Source: Collimonas antrihumi
Lineage (GTDB): Bacteria > Pseudomonadota > Gammaproteobacteria > Burkholderiales > Burkholderiaceae_D
DNA: 64,000 nucleotides
Assembly: GCF_018304965.1 (NCBI RefSeq)
Contig: NZ_JAGQED010000022.1
Span: 1-64,000, forward strand
Reading direction: 5' to 3'
A program made the position numbers and the translations under genes. Positions 47,148 to 56,088 of this stretch are shown here, in pieces (positions within the stretch are counted from its first letter, which is position 1; every line of letters starts with the position of its first letter). A model generated the notes under the pieces. It saw only the letters and a program-made list of their open reading frames with translations. It was not told the DNA's origin and did no database searches.

Positions 47148-47963
47148 ATGAACGTATTGTCTCTCTGCAGCGCCGTCCTGAATCGCCGCCTATGCAAGAT
47201 CAGCGCCGCCATCCTGCTCACGGCGGGCATGTTGCATGCCGCGCCAAGCCAGGCCGACGCTATCGATAACATCAGCAAGAACGGCAAGGTCAGGATCGGC
47301 GTCTTCATGGATTACCCGCCGTTCGGTTCGATCGGGCCGGATATGAAGCCGCTCGGCTACGACATCGACATGGCCGAATTGATCGGCAAGGCATTGAAGA
47401 CCAAGGTGGAACTGGTACAAGTTACTGGCGACAACCGCATGGCGTACCTGGCCGGCGGCAAAGTCGATTTGCTGCTATCGGTCGGGCAAACGCCGGAGCG
47501 CGCTAAGGTCATCGATTTTACCGATGCTTACGCCCCCTACTATCTGGCGGTATTCGGCGGCCCGAAAATGGCGGTCAAGACCAATGCCGACCTGGCCGGC
47601 AAGACCATCTCCGTAGCCCGCGGCACACTTGAGGATTTGAGCATCTCCAAGGTGGCGCCACCTGATGCCACGGTCAAGCGCTTCGACGATCCCAACGGCG
47701 CCATCTCGGCTTTCCTGTCAGGGCAGACGCAATTGATGGTAGTCGGCAATGACGTCGGCGCCACCATCATGGCCAAGAACCCGGCGGCCGGCATACAGCA
47801 AAAATTCCAGTTGTTCAGCTCGCCCGATCACGTCGGCCTGAACAAGAACGAACCACGCTTGGCGCAACAGATCAACCAGGCCATCGTGCAAGCCAAGAAG
47901 GATGGCAGCCTGAACAAGATTTCGCAAAAATGGCTGCGAGTGCCGTTGCCGGCGGATTTGTAA
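47148..47963 (+). CDS. ABC transporter substrate-binding protein, amino-acid family 3
   Basis: A 271-residue periplasmic protein. A long signal peptide (residues 1-38, cleaved near AAPSQADA) precedes a family 3 solute-binding fold: ISKNGKVRIGVFMDYPPFGS, PLGYDIDMAELIGKALKTKVELV, GKVDLLLSVGQTPERAKVIDFTDAY. It should bind a polar or basic amino acid or relative. It is followed by two matching permease genes. Confidence 0.88.
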   Translation: MNVLSLCSAVLNRRLCKISAAILLTAGMLHAAPSQADAIDNISKNGKVRIGVFMDYPPFGSIGPDMKPLGYDIDMAELIGKALKTKVELVQVTGDNRMAYLAGGKVDLLLSVGQTPERAKVIDFTDAYAPYYLAVFGGPKMAVKTNADLAGKTISVARGTLEDLSISKVAPPDATVKRFDDPNGAISAFLSGQTQLMVVGNDVGATIMAKNPAAGIQQKFQLFSSPDHVGLNKNEPRLAQQINQAIVQAKKDGSLNKISQKWLRVPLPADL

Positions 47964-47990
47964 GCCGTCGAATACAGGAAGGCAATTAGC

Positions 47991-48659
47991 ATGACTTATG
48001 CGTTCGACTTCAGCGATCTGCAGCAATACATTGGCATGATCGCGCATGGTATTGCGATCACGCTCGGCCTGACCGCGGTCGCCACCTTTCTCGGCGCCGT
48101 GATCGGCATCGGCGGTGCGGCCTTGCAATGGAAAGGTGGAAAACCTGTCCGCACGGTGATTGCCGCATATGTCGAACTGATCCGCAACACACCGTTTATC
48201 GTGCAGCTGTTCTTCATCTTCTTCGGCTTGCCCGGTCTCGGCGTGCAGATCAACGAAATGGAGGCCGCATTGCTGGCGATGACAATCAATCTTGGCGCCT
48301 ACGCTATCGAAATCGTACGTGCCGGGATTGAGGCCGTGTCGCGCGGACAATATCAGGCCGCGCTGGCGATCGGACTGACCCAGCGGCAAGCATTCCGCTC
48401 CGTCATATTGCCGCAAGCGTTGGCTACCGTATTCCCGGCGCTGGCCTGCCAGGTGTTGATCGTGATGCTGGGCTCGGCGGTGGTGTCGCAAATTTCGGTC
48501 ACCGACCTGACCTACGCCGCCAACTATATCCAGTCGCGCAATTTCCGCTCCTTTGAAATCTACCTGGTGATCACCGTCATCTATCTGGTGCTGGCGATTG
48601 TATTGCGACGCCTGATGACCCGCATGGCGCGCGGACTTTTTGCAGGACGGCAGCGATGA
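47991..48659 (+). CDS. Amino-acid ABC transporter permease (HisM/HisQ type)
   Basis: A 222-residue permease with about five helices. VELIRNTPFIVQLFFIFFGL and the EAA-type GQYQAALAIGLTQRQAFRSVILPQAL are the family signatures. It overlaps the next permease by ATGA (48656), a typical heterodimer pair. Confidence 0.88.
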   Translation: MTYAFDFSDLQQYIGMIAHGIAITLGLTAVATFLGAVIGIGGAALQWKGGKPVRTVIAAYVELIRNTPFIVQLFFIFFGLPGLGVQINEMEAALLAMTINLGAYAIEIVRAGIEAVSRGQYQAALAIGLTQRQAFRSVILPQALATVFPALACQVLIVMLGSAVVSQISVTDLTYAANYIQSRNFRSFEIYLVITVIYLVLAIVLRRLMTRMARGLFAGRQR

Positions 48660-49312
48660 TCGAGTTCACTTTATGGGGCATGGCCGGCAATCTGATGCTG
48701 GCCGCGCGCTGGACGGTATTGCTATCACTGATTGCATTTGCCGGCGGCGGTGCATGCGGCTTGCTGTTACTTGGATTCCGGCTGGCAGGCCAGCGCCAGC
48801 TCACTGCCGTGATCGACCTGTACATAGAAATAATCCAAGGCACGCCGCTGCTGATGCAATTGTTCATGGTGTTCTTCGGTCTGCCGCTGTTTGGCATCGA
48901 TGTCTCACCGTGGCTGGCGGCCAGTGTCACGCTGACGCTGTATACCAGCGCCTACCTGGTGGAGATCTGGGGCGGCTGCGTCGCAGCAATTCCGCGCGGC
49001 CAATGGCATGCCGGCGCCAGCCTCGGCATGACTTACACACAACAGTTGCGCGAGATCGTGCTGCCGCAAGCATTGCGCATTGCCGTCGCACCGACCGTAG
49101 GATTTTTAGTGCAAGTGGTCAAGAGCACCGCGCTGACTTCCATCATCGGCCTGATCGAACTGACCAAGGTCGGCAACATGCTTACCAATTCGACTTTCCG
49201 CCCTTTCCCGATATACGGGATGGTGGCCCTGTTGTATTTCGCCATGTGCTTTCCACTGACCTGGTATGCACGCAAGCTGGAACGCCAACATCAACGCAAC
49301 ACCAATCGCTGA
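48656..49312 (+). CDS. Amino-acid ABC transporter permease (HisM/HisQ type)
   Basis: A 218-residue permease. IEIIQGTPLLMQLFMVFFGL and GQWHAGASLGMTYTQQLREI, then VLPQALRIA, show the same family as the gene before it. No family 3 ATPase (HisP/GlnQ type) follows, which is unusual because such systems normally include one. The ATPase must come from elsewhere or be shared. Confidence 0.88.
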   Translation: MIEFTLWGMAGNLMLAARWTVLLSLIAFAGGGACGLLLLGFRLAGQRQLTAVIDLYIEIIQGTPLLMQLFMVFFGLPLFGIDVSPWLAASVTLTLYTSAYLVEIWGGCVAAIPRGQWHAGASLGMTYTQQLREIVLPQALRIAVAPTVGFLVQVVKSTALTSIIGLIELTKVGNMLTNSTFRPFPIYGMVALLYFAMCFPLTWYARKLERQHQRNTNR

Positions 49313-49320
49313 AAAAGAAT

Positions 49321-51093
49321 ATGAAACGACTCGAAAGTACTGAGATTGACAAGACCGTCACCGCTGACGCCAGCGCATCCGCATCCGCATCCACGTCTGC
49401 ATCCACGTCTGCATCCGCGTCTGCGTCTGCATCTGCGTCACTGACGATTGCACCCGCAGCGACTAGTTGTGGCGAGGTGCTAATCAAGCTGCTTGAGAAT
49501 TATGGCGCAGAACTGGTGTTCGGCATTCCCGGCGTCCATACCGTCGAGCTGTATCGCGGGCTGGCGCGCTCGAGCATGCGCCACATCACGCCGCGCCACG
49601 AACAGGGCGCCGGCTTCATGGCCGACGGCTATGCGCGGGTCAGCGGCAAACCAGGTGTCTGCTTCATCATCACCGGCCCCGGCATGACCAATATCGCTAC
49701 CGCCATGGCGCAAGCCTATGCCGATTCAATCCCGATGCTGGTGATTTCCAGCGTCAACGCACGTCAGCATCTGGGCAATGGCAATGGCATGCTGCATGAG
49801 TTGCCGTCGCAACGTGGCGTGTTTTCCGGCATGACCGCGTTCTCGCATACGCTGATGAGCGCCGACGAACTTCCGGCTGTATTGGCGCGCGCTTTCGCTG
49901 TGTTCGACAGCGCCCGCCCGCGTCCGGTGCATATTGAAATTCCGCTGGATGTGATCGTCGCCCCTGCCGCGCATCTGTCTACCGCCATGCCGGCCCGCAC
50001 CTCCAAACCCTGTGCCAATCCGCGCAGTATTGCCGAAGCTGCAGCCATGCTGCGCCAAGCCAGGCGGCCCTTGATCCTGGCGGGCGGCGGCGCCGTCAAT
50101 GCAGGTATCGAATTGCAGCAGCTGGCAGAACGTTTGCAGGCGCCGACGGCACTCACCATCAACGCCAAAGGCCTGCTGCCGCCGCAACATCCGCTATTGC
50201 TCGGTTCGACTCAATCCACCGCCGCAACGCGCGACCTGGTGTGTGAAGCCGATGTGGTGCTGGCAATCGGCACCGAGCTCGGTGAAACCGACTATGACAC
50301 CGTGTTCGACGGCGGCTTCCGCATCCCCGGCAAACTGATCCGCATCGACATCGATGCACAGCAACTGGCGCGTAACTATCCCGCAACGCTGGCCTTGCTG
50401 TCCGATGCCGGCAGCGCGCTGCAAGGCCTGCTGCACCAGTTGTCACTGCATCCCGAGCCACTGTTGCATGCAGTCCTTCCCGATGTCTCGTGGGGCAGCA
50501 ACCGGGTCGCCGCTTTGCGACGCGAAATCGACTCCAGTCTCGATCATGCCGCACGCATGCAGCATCGCATGCTGGAGGTGGTGGCAAGCATACTGCCGGA
50601 TGCGATCTATGTCGGCGATTCTACCCAGCCGGTATATACCGGCAATATCACCTTCGACGCACGCACCCCGCGCAGCTGGTTCAACTCGTCTACCGGATAC
50701 GGCACGCTCGGCTACGCGTTGCCAGCCGCAATCGGCGCCAAACTCGCCACTACCGGCACACCAGTGATATGCCTGATCGGCGACGGCGGTTTGCAATTTA
50801 CCTTGCCGGAACTGGCCAGCGCGGTGGAAGCCGGTGTGCCGGTGATCATCCTGCTGTGGAATAACAGCGGCTATGGCGAAATCAAGAAGTACATGCAGAA
50901 CCGCGCTATCGAACCGGTTGGCGTCGATATCTACACGCCGGATTTCCTGGCGATTGCGCGCGGCTTCGGGTGCGAGGCCAGGCACGTGGCAACAGCAACG
51001 GAACTGACCCGCGCCTTGCAGTTGGCGTTGTCAGGCAACACGCCAACCGTGATTGAAATTTCAGAAATCGAGTGGACCGGACAGGATCAATGA
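49321..51093 (+). CDS. Thiamine-diphosphate decarboxylase, 5-guanidino-2-oxopentanoate decarboxylase-like (AruI type)
   Basis: A 590-residue enzyme of the acetolactate-synthase-like ThDP family. After a Ser/Ala repeat at residues 16-40 come the N-terminal Pyr domain (GEVLIKLLENYGAELVFGIP, then TPRHEQGAGFMADGYARV with the catalytic Glu), a middle domain and the PP domain with the GDG motif at about 486 (LIGDGGLQFTLPELA) and NN at about 512. The sequence is closest in my recall to 2-ketoarginine decarboxylases, which give 4-guanidinobutanal in the arginine transaminase pathway. The aldehyde dehydrogenase that follows fits this. The start is ATG 49321; the frame continues upstream over the permease gene but has no ribosome binding site there. 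Confidence 0.78.
   Translation: MKRLESTEIDKTVTADASASASASTSASTSASASASASASLTIAPAATSCGEVLIKLLENYGAELVFGIPGVHTVELYRGLARSSMRHITPRHEQGAGFMADGYARVSGKPGVCFIITGPGMTNIATAMAQAYADSIPMLVISSVNARQHLGNGNGMLHELPSQRGVFSGMTAFSHTLMSADELPAVLARAFAVFDSARPRPVHIEIPLDVIVAPAAHLSTAMPARTSKPCANPRSIAEAAAMLRQARRPLILAGGGAVNAGIELQQLAERLQAPTALTINAKGLLPPQHPLLLGSTQSTAATRDLVCEADVVLAIGTELGETDYDTVFDGGFRIPGKLIRIDIDAQQLARNYPATLALLSDAGSALQGLLHQLSLHPEPLLHAVLPDVSWGSNRVAALRREIDSSLDHAARMQHRMLEVVASILPDAIYVGDSTQPVYTGNITFDARTPRSWFNSSTGYGTLGYALPAAIGAKLATTGTPVICLIGDGGLQFTLPELASAVEAGVPVIILLWNNSGYGEIKKYMQNRAIEPVGVDIYTPDFLAIARGFGCEARHVATATELTRALQLALSGNTPTVIEISEIEWTGQDQ
49366..49440 (+). repeat. Ser/Ala-coding 6-bp tandem repeat
   Basis: Roughly a dozen copies of a hexamer like GCATCC / GCGTCT / ACGTCT encode alternating Ala/Thr and Ser at residues 16-40 of the decarboxylase. 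The array is in frame and sits ahead of the conserved domain. Confidence 0.9.
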
Positions 51094-52559
51094 TGACGCA
51101 CAATCAACTGCATCAGCCGCATCAACTCTATATAGCGGGCCGTTGGCGCGATGCGCATTCCGGCCGGATGGAAACGGTATTCAATCCGGCCACCGAAGCA
51201 GCACTGGCGGAGATCGCCGTCGGCGCTGCGCAGGATGTCGACGATGCTGTCGCGGCAGCCGCAACAGCGCAAGCGGCATGGGGTAAAAGTTCCGGGCTTG
51301 AACGCGCCGCCTGTTTGCGTGCAATTGCACGCGGGGTGCAAGAACAGCAGGAGCAGTTGGCTCGCCTGCAAACTGCCAACAACGGCAAACCCTTGAGTGA
51401 ATCGCTGATCGACATCGGCGATGTCGTCGCCACGTTCGACTATTACGCCGAACTGGCCGAACAACTCGATACGCATCAAGATCAACCAGTCACCCTGCCC
51501 AGCGTTGACTTTACGGCGACGCTGCGGCGTGAACCGTGCGGCGTCGCAGCCTTGATCGTACCTTGGAATTTCCCTATGGTGACCACTGCATGGAAAGTCG
51601 CGCCAGCACTGGCGGCGGGTTGTACGGTGGTACTCAAGCCATCTGAAATCACGCCATTGCCGGAGCTTGCGTTGGCGGCGATTATCGATCGAGCCGGATT
51701 ACCGGCCGGCGTCTTCAACCTGGTTACCGGTAGCGGCGCTGAAGTCGGGGCCGCGCTGGTTTCTCATCCTGCAGTACGTAAAGTCTCGTTCACCGGCAGC
51801 ACCGCCGTCGGCCAGACTGTGATGAAAGCCGCCGCCGACGATCTCAAACGCGTCAGCCTGGAGCTGGGAGGAAAATCGGCGGCGCTGATGTTTGCCGATG
51901 CAGATATCGAACAGGCACTCGACATCGTCTGTGGCGGAATATTTTTCAACGCCGGACAAATGTGCTCGGCCACCTCGCGCCTGCTGATTGAACGCAGCAT
52001 TGCAGAGGATTTCACTGCACGTCTCAAGCAGCGTGTCGAATCCATCAAGGTCGGCGATCCGATGGATCCTGCAACCCAAATGGGCCCCTTGAGCAGCCGC
52101 CAGCAATATCAGAAAGTGCAGCAATATATTCAGCAAGGACTGGACGCAGGACTTAAGCTGATCACTGGCGGTGGTCGTCTGCCAACTATGTCCAAGGGAT
52201 ATTTTTTAGCACCGACGATCTTCACAGACGTACCCTTCGACAGTCCATTGTGGCGCGAAGAAATCTTCGGCCCTGTCTTGTGTATAAATACGTTCGACAG
52301 CGAACAGGGAGCAATTGAGATCGCCAATCAAAGCGAGTACGGCCTGGTGGCGACCGTACTAACCTCGGACCACGAACGCGCCTGCCGCGTGTCGGCGGCG
52401 TTGGATGTAGGCCTGGTCTGGGTCAACAGCCCGCAGGTGATTTTCCCGCAAACTTCGTGGGGCGGCATGAAGAAAAGCAGCATAGGCCGCGAGCTGGGAC
52501 CTTGGGGCTTACACGCGTTTCAGGAAATCAAACACGTGGTGATGGCGGCATTTGAATAA
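51090..52559 (+). CDS. NAD-dependent aldehyde dehydrogenase (betaine/aminobutyraldehyde dehydrogenase type)
   Basis: A 489-residue aldehyde dehydrogenase. The NAD-binding segment has IVPWNFPMVTTAWKVAPALA, FTGSTAVG and the general-base Glu in LELGGKSAAL. The catalytic Cys lies in NAGQMCSATSRLLIE. The C-terminal WGGMKKSSIGRELGPWGL is typical of betaine-aldehyde and amino-aldehyde dehydrogenases. It probably oxidises 4-guanidinobutanal, made by the preceding enzyme, to 4-guanidinobutyrate, which is inference from context. The ATG at 51090 overlaps the decarboxylase stop (ATGA). Confidence 0.9.
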   Translation: MMTHNQLHQPHQLYIAGRWRDAHSGRMETVFNPATEAALAEIAVGAAQDVDDAVAAAATAQAAWGKSSGLERAACLRAIARGVQEQQEQLARLQTANNGKPLSESLIDIGDVVATFDYYAELAEQLDTHQDQPVTLPSVDFTATLRREPCGVAALIVPWNFPMVTTAWKVAPALAAGCTVVLKPSEITPLPELALAAIIDRAGLPAGVFNLVTGSGAEVGAALVSHPAVRKVSFTGSTAVGQTVMKAAADDLKRVSLELGGKSAALMFADADIEQALDIVCGGIFFNAGQMCSATSRLLIERSIAEDFTARLKQRVESIKVGDPMDPATQMGPLSSRQQYQKVQQYIQQGLDAGLKLITGGGRLPTMSKGYFLAPTIFTDVPFDSPLWREEIFGPVLCINTFDSEQGAIEIANQSEYGLVATVLTSDHERACRVSAALDVGLVWVNSPQVIFPQTSWGGMKKSSIGRELGPWGLHAFQEIKHVVMAAFE

Positions 52560-52587
52560 TCCGGAAAATCCGGAAAATTCGGATAGA

Positions 52588-53724
52588 TCAATGCAAGAAT
52601 CTGCCGCTCTTGGCTACCATCGTCAAGTCGACGAACTCTGAACCATTGTGATTGCTCGGGCTGAAGGTCACAAAATAACCGCCGGCGTCATAATGGTTCA
52701 GGGTTTCCAATGCCTTGATCAAACTATCGCGCGACAAATTACTGCCTGCGCGTTTGAGACCCTCCACCAGGATCTTGGCGGCAATAAAGCCTTCCATGCT
52801 GACGTAGTCCCATTCTCTCTTGCCGTTTTGCAGGTAGTACTTGCGGTATTCCTTGACGATCGCATTGACTTCATCCCACGGTGCGGGCATCACTTGGGCA
52901 ATCTGCACGCCACTGGCGTCCTTGCCCAGTGCATTCACCAGCTGCTGGCTGCCAACGAACGAGATGTTCCAGAATGGTGGCGGACTGCCGGCCGCTGTCA
53001 TCGCTTTGATGAAGGCAGCGCTGGAATTGTAGGCAGACACCATGATGACCGTCTGCGGGTTGCTCTGCCGGATATTGGCAACGGCATCGCCGACGTCCAC
53101 GCTATTGCGTTCCACCGTGCCTAGCCCGACCACTTCGATGCCACGTTTCTTCAGCGCCCGGGTCACCCCTTCCAGGCCAGCCTTGCCGTAGGCATCGTTC
53201 TGATAAAAGACAGCAATCCGCTTCAACGACAATGTGGTAATTTGCTGCACGATTTTTTCAGTCTCGGCAAAGTAGCTGGCGCGGACGTTGAAGATGTTCC
53301 GGTTAAACGGTTCACGCAGCGACTGGGCGCCGGTAAAGGGCGCGAAAAAAGGCAGCCTGGCCTTGGTCAAGGCCGGAATCGATGCATTCGAGGTCGGCGT
53401 GCCGACATAGCCGAACAGAGCCAGTATGTCGTCCTGGTCGATGAACTGGCGGGTATTCGCCGCCGCCCGCTCCGGTTCATAGCCGTCGTCCAGTGTCTTG
53501 AGGATGATTTTTCTGCCGAACACACCGCCGCTGGCGTTGACCTGATCGAAATACGCCTGCGCGCCTTCATTCATTCCCTTGCCCAGCTCCTTGGCGGGAC
53601 CGGTAAACGCTGCCGACTGGCCGAGGGTGATGGTGGTGGCGGTAACGCCAGTTTCGGCGTGGCAAAAAGTGGTAGTCAGCAACACCAACAGCGCTGGCAG
53701 GACAAATATTTTATGAAGGCGCAT
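52588..53724 (-). CDS. Branched-chain amino-acid type ABC substrate-binding protein (LivK-like)
   Basis: A 378-residue periplasmic protein with a signal peptide (residues 1-23, cleaved after FCHA) and a family 5 periplasmic-binding fold: ITLGQSAAFTGPAKELGKGM, GGVFGRKIILKTLDDGYEPE, ALFGYVGTPTSNASIPALTK. No permease or ATPase genes of the same system are adjacent, so it is an orphan. It converges on the aldehyde dehydrogenase gene. It may serve a transporter elsewhere or act as a sensor subunit. Ligand unknown. Confidence 0.88.
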   Translation of the reverse strand: MRLHKIFVLPALLVLLTTTFCHAETGVTATTITLGQSAAFTGPAKELGKGMNEGAQAYFDQVNASGGVFGRKIILKTLDDGYEPERAAANTRQFIDQDDILALFGYVGTPTSNASIPALTKARLPFFAPFTGAQSLREPFNRNIFNVRASYFAETEKIVQQITTLSLKRIAVFYQNDAYGKAGLEGVTRALKKRGIEVVGLGTVERNSVDVGDAVANIRQSNPQTVIMVSAYNSSAAFIKAMTAAGSPPPFWNISFVGSQQLVNALGKDASGVQIAQVMPAPWDEVNAIVKEYRKYYLQNGKREWDYVSMEGFIAAKILVEGLKRAGSNLSRDSLIKALETLNHYDAGGYFVTFSPSNHNGSEFVDLTMVAKSGRFLH

Positions 53725-53932
53725 GCGAAGTCCGATTATTCATTTAGATAAAGTTGATCAATATTGCAAATCCATTGCAAATTCGGCTCGGCAGATGGTA
53801 GCGCTACCGAAGATAGACGATGAAATTTGTTGCAGTGCGGAAAACTGTGGCAAGTAAAACGCAAAGGGGGTAGTACTGTCAAGCAAGCCACGCAATTTCA
53901 ACATCCGGGTAAACAATAAGACGCTATCCCGA

Positions 53933-53951
53933 TATAATGAGAATCATTATT
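53933..53951 (+). promoter_or_regulatory. Fur box upstream of feoA
   Basis: TATAATGAGAATCATTATT matches the 19-bp Fur consensus GATAATGATAATCATTATC at 16 positions (mismatches at 1, 9 and 19). It lies about 28 bp before the feoA start codon, so Fe-Fur should repress the feo operon. Confidence 0.9.
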
Positions 53952-53978
53952 GATCATGGCATGTTTTATGGTTTGTTT

Positions 53979-54218
53979 ATGAGACTTTGTGACTTGACCC
54001 CGTTCACCCCTGCAGTGATCGAATACGTGGAAGACGTGTTGGAGCTGGATCCGATTGCCAACCGCTTGCGCGAATTGGGTTTTGTTCAAGGAGAGGCAGT
54101 AAGCCTGGTGGCGCGCGGCCCGGTTGGCGCCGATCCGCTGATGATACAAATCGGCTTCACTCGTTTCGCCCTGCGTCGCGCCGAAGCGCACCGGGTCCAC
54201 GTCAATCCAGCATCCTGA
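53979..54218 (+). CDS. feoA: Ferrous iron transport protein A
   Basis: A 79-residue SH3-like protein beginning MRLCDLTPFTPAVIEYVEDV and containing LRELGFVQGEAVSLVARGPV and a final QIGFTRFALRRAEAHRVHV, all standard for FeoA. It supports the FeoB transporter. An in-frame ATG at 53937 is rejected because it lies inside the Fur box, and 53961 is also possible. FeoB follows 19 bp downstream. Confidence 0.9.
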   Translation: MRLCDLTPFTPAVIEYVEDVLELDPIANRLRELGFVQGEAVSLVARGPVGADPLMIQIGFTRFALRRAEAHRVHVNPAS

Positions 54219-54237
54219 ATTTCTTAGCCACAGCCTC

Positions 54238-56088
54238 ATGTCTAGCGCATCCTCCCTCCGCATCGCCCTGGTCGGCAATCCAAACTGCGGCAAGACCGCC
54301 CTGTTCAACCAATTGACCGGAAGCCGCCAGAAAGTGGCTAACTACGCCGGCGTCACGGTAGAACGCAAGGAAGGCCGCTTCACAGCACCTTCCGGACGAC
54401 TGTTCCAATTACTCGATTTGCCCGGCGCGTATAGCCTGGAAGCGACCAGTCCGGACGAGATGATTACACGCAAGGTTTGCCTGGGCCAAATGCCCGGCGA
54501 AGCGTTGCCGGATCTGGTGGTCTGCGTTGCCGATGCGACCAATCTGCGTTTGCACTTGCGTTTTGTATTGGAAGTCAAACGGCTGGGCCGACCCATGGTG
54601 CTGGCATTGAACATGATGGATGCCGCCCGCAAACGCGGCATCGCGATCGACCGCGAAGAACTCGAACGCCGCCTCGGCATCCCGGTGATCGAAACCGTGG
54701 CGGTACGCAGTGGCGGCGCAGGCGAATTGATCCGGCATCTGGACCAGGCCGCTGCAACCGCGCTGGCGCCAGCGCCAACGGTCGACAGCGTCGACGACGA
54801 CTTGCACGCACAGGTGCGCAGCATGCTGACGGCAGCAGTCACCATGCCGCGCAACACGTCGATGATCGACGATATGATCGATCGCTGGGTATTGCATCCG
54901 GTATTCGGACTGGCGCTGCTGGCCGCCGTCATGTTCTTTATTTTCCAGGCAGTTTTTTCCTGGGCACAACCGCTGATGGCGGGTATCCAGGCCGGTGTCG
55001 GCGCGGTCGGCGGCTGGGTCGCCGGCGCGATGCCGGAAAGCCTGTTGCGCAGCCTGATCAGCGACGGCATCTTCGGCGGCTTGGGCACCGTGCTGGTATT
55101 CCTGCCGCAAATCCTTATTTTATTTTTCTTTATCCTGGTGCTGGAAGAATCCGGCTACCTGCCGCGCGCCGCATTCCTGCTTGACCGGATGATGTTCAAA
55201 GCCGGCCTCACCGGCCGCTCATTCATTCCGCTGTTGTCGAGTTTCGCCTGCGCGATTCCCGGTATCATGGCCACCCGCAGTATCCAGGATCCGCGCGACC
55301 GCCTGACCACCATCCTGGTAGCGCCGCTGATGACTTGCTCGGCGCGGCTGCCGGTATATACCTTGCTGATCGCCGCCTTCATTCCGAACACGAGCGTCTG
55401 GGGCCTGTTCAATATGCAAGGCATTGTCTTGTTTGTGTTGTATGTGGCGGGCATCGTCAGCGCGCTGGCGGTATCCTGGGTCATCAAGCGTGTGCGCAAG
55501 GACAAGAGCGAGCATGCATTGCTGATGGAACTACCCTCCTACCGCTTGCCCGGCGCGCGCAACATCGCCATCGGCCTGTGGGAACGGGCAATGATTTTTT
55601 TACGCCGGGTAACCACTATCATCCTGGCGCTCACCGTGCTGCTGTGGTTTCTGTCGACCTTCCCCGGCCCGCCGGCAGGCGCGACCATGCCAGCCATCAA
55701 TTACAGCCTGGCCGGCAGGATCGGCCATCTGCTGGAATACATCTTTGCCCCTGTCGGTTTTAACTGGCAGATCTGCATTGCACTGGTGCCCGGCATGGCC
55801 GCACGCGAAGTCGCCGTATCGGCGCTGGGAACCGTGTACGCCATGTCCGGCAACAAAGACATGATTGCATCGCAACTGGGCCCGGTGATTGCCCATCAAT
55901 GGTCGCTGGCAACCGCGCTGGCGCTGCTGGCCTGGTATGTGTTTGCACCGCAATGCATGTCGACGCTGGCGGTAATGCGCCGCGAAACCAACTCCTGGAA
56001 AATCGTCGCCTTTGCCGCCACCTACCTGTTCGGCCTGGCTTACCTTGCCGCGTTTCTTACTTATCAAATTACGAAGCTCCTGACATGA
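54238..56088 (+). CDS. feoB: Ferrous iron transporter B
   Basis: A 616-residue inner-membrane Fe(II) transporter. The N-terminal G-protein domain has G1 GNPNCGKT (residues 13-20), DLPGAYSLEA (G3) and ALNMMDAA (G4). The membrane part has two Gate-motif blocks (around FIPLLSSFACAIPGIMATRS and the later GMAAREVAVSALGTVY). Length is shorter than E. coli FeoB (773), as in many betaproteobacteria. Transcribed with feoA from the Fur-controlled promoter. Confidence 0.94.
   Translation: MSSASSLRIALVGNPNCGKTALFNQLTGSRQKVANYAGVTVERKEGRFTAPSGRLFQLLDLPGAYSLEATSPDEMITRKVCLGQMPGEALPDLVVCVADATNLRLHLRFVLEVKRLGRPMVLALNMMDAARKRGIAIDREELERRLGIPVIETVAVRSGGAGELIRHLDQAAATALAPAPTVDSVDDDLHAQVRSMLTAAVTMPRNTSMIDDMIDRWVLHPVFGLALLAAVMFFIFQAVFSWAQPLMAGIQAGVGAVGGWVAGAMPESLLRSLISDGIFGGLGTVLVFLPQILILFFFILVLEESGYLPRAAFLLDRMMFKAGLTGRSFIPLLSSFACAIPGIMATRSIQDPRDRLTTILVAPLMTCSARLPVYTLLIAAFIPNTSVWGLFNMQGIVLFVLYVAGIVSALAVSWVIKRVRKDKSEHALLMELPSYRLPGARNIAIGLWERAMIFLRRVTTIILALTVLLWFLSTFPGPPAGATMPAINYSLAGRIGHLLEYIFAPVGFNWQICIALVPGMAAREVAVSALGTVYAMSGNKDMIASQLGPVIAHQWSLATALALLAWYVFAPQCMSTLAVMRRETNSWKIVAFAATYLFGLAYLAAFLTYQITKLLT

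Noticed and set aside
48640-49320. An upstream extension of the decarboxylase reading frame over the second permease gene
   Set aside because: The extra 227 codons are the shadow of a conserved permease; ATG 49321 follows the permease stop directly and fits the family start.
53937-53978. feoA starting at ATG 53937
   Set aside because: This ATG lies inside the Fur box and would add 14 residues not found in FeoA proteins.
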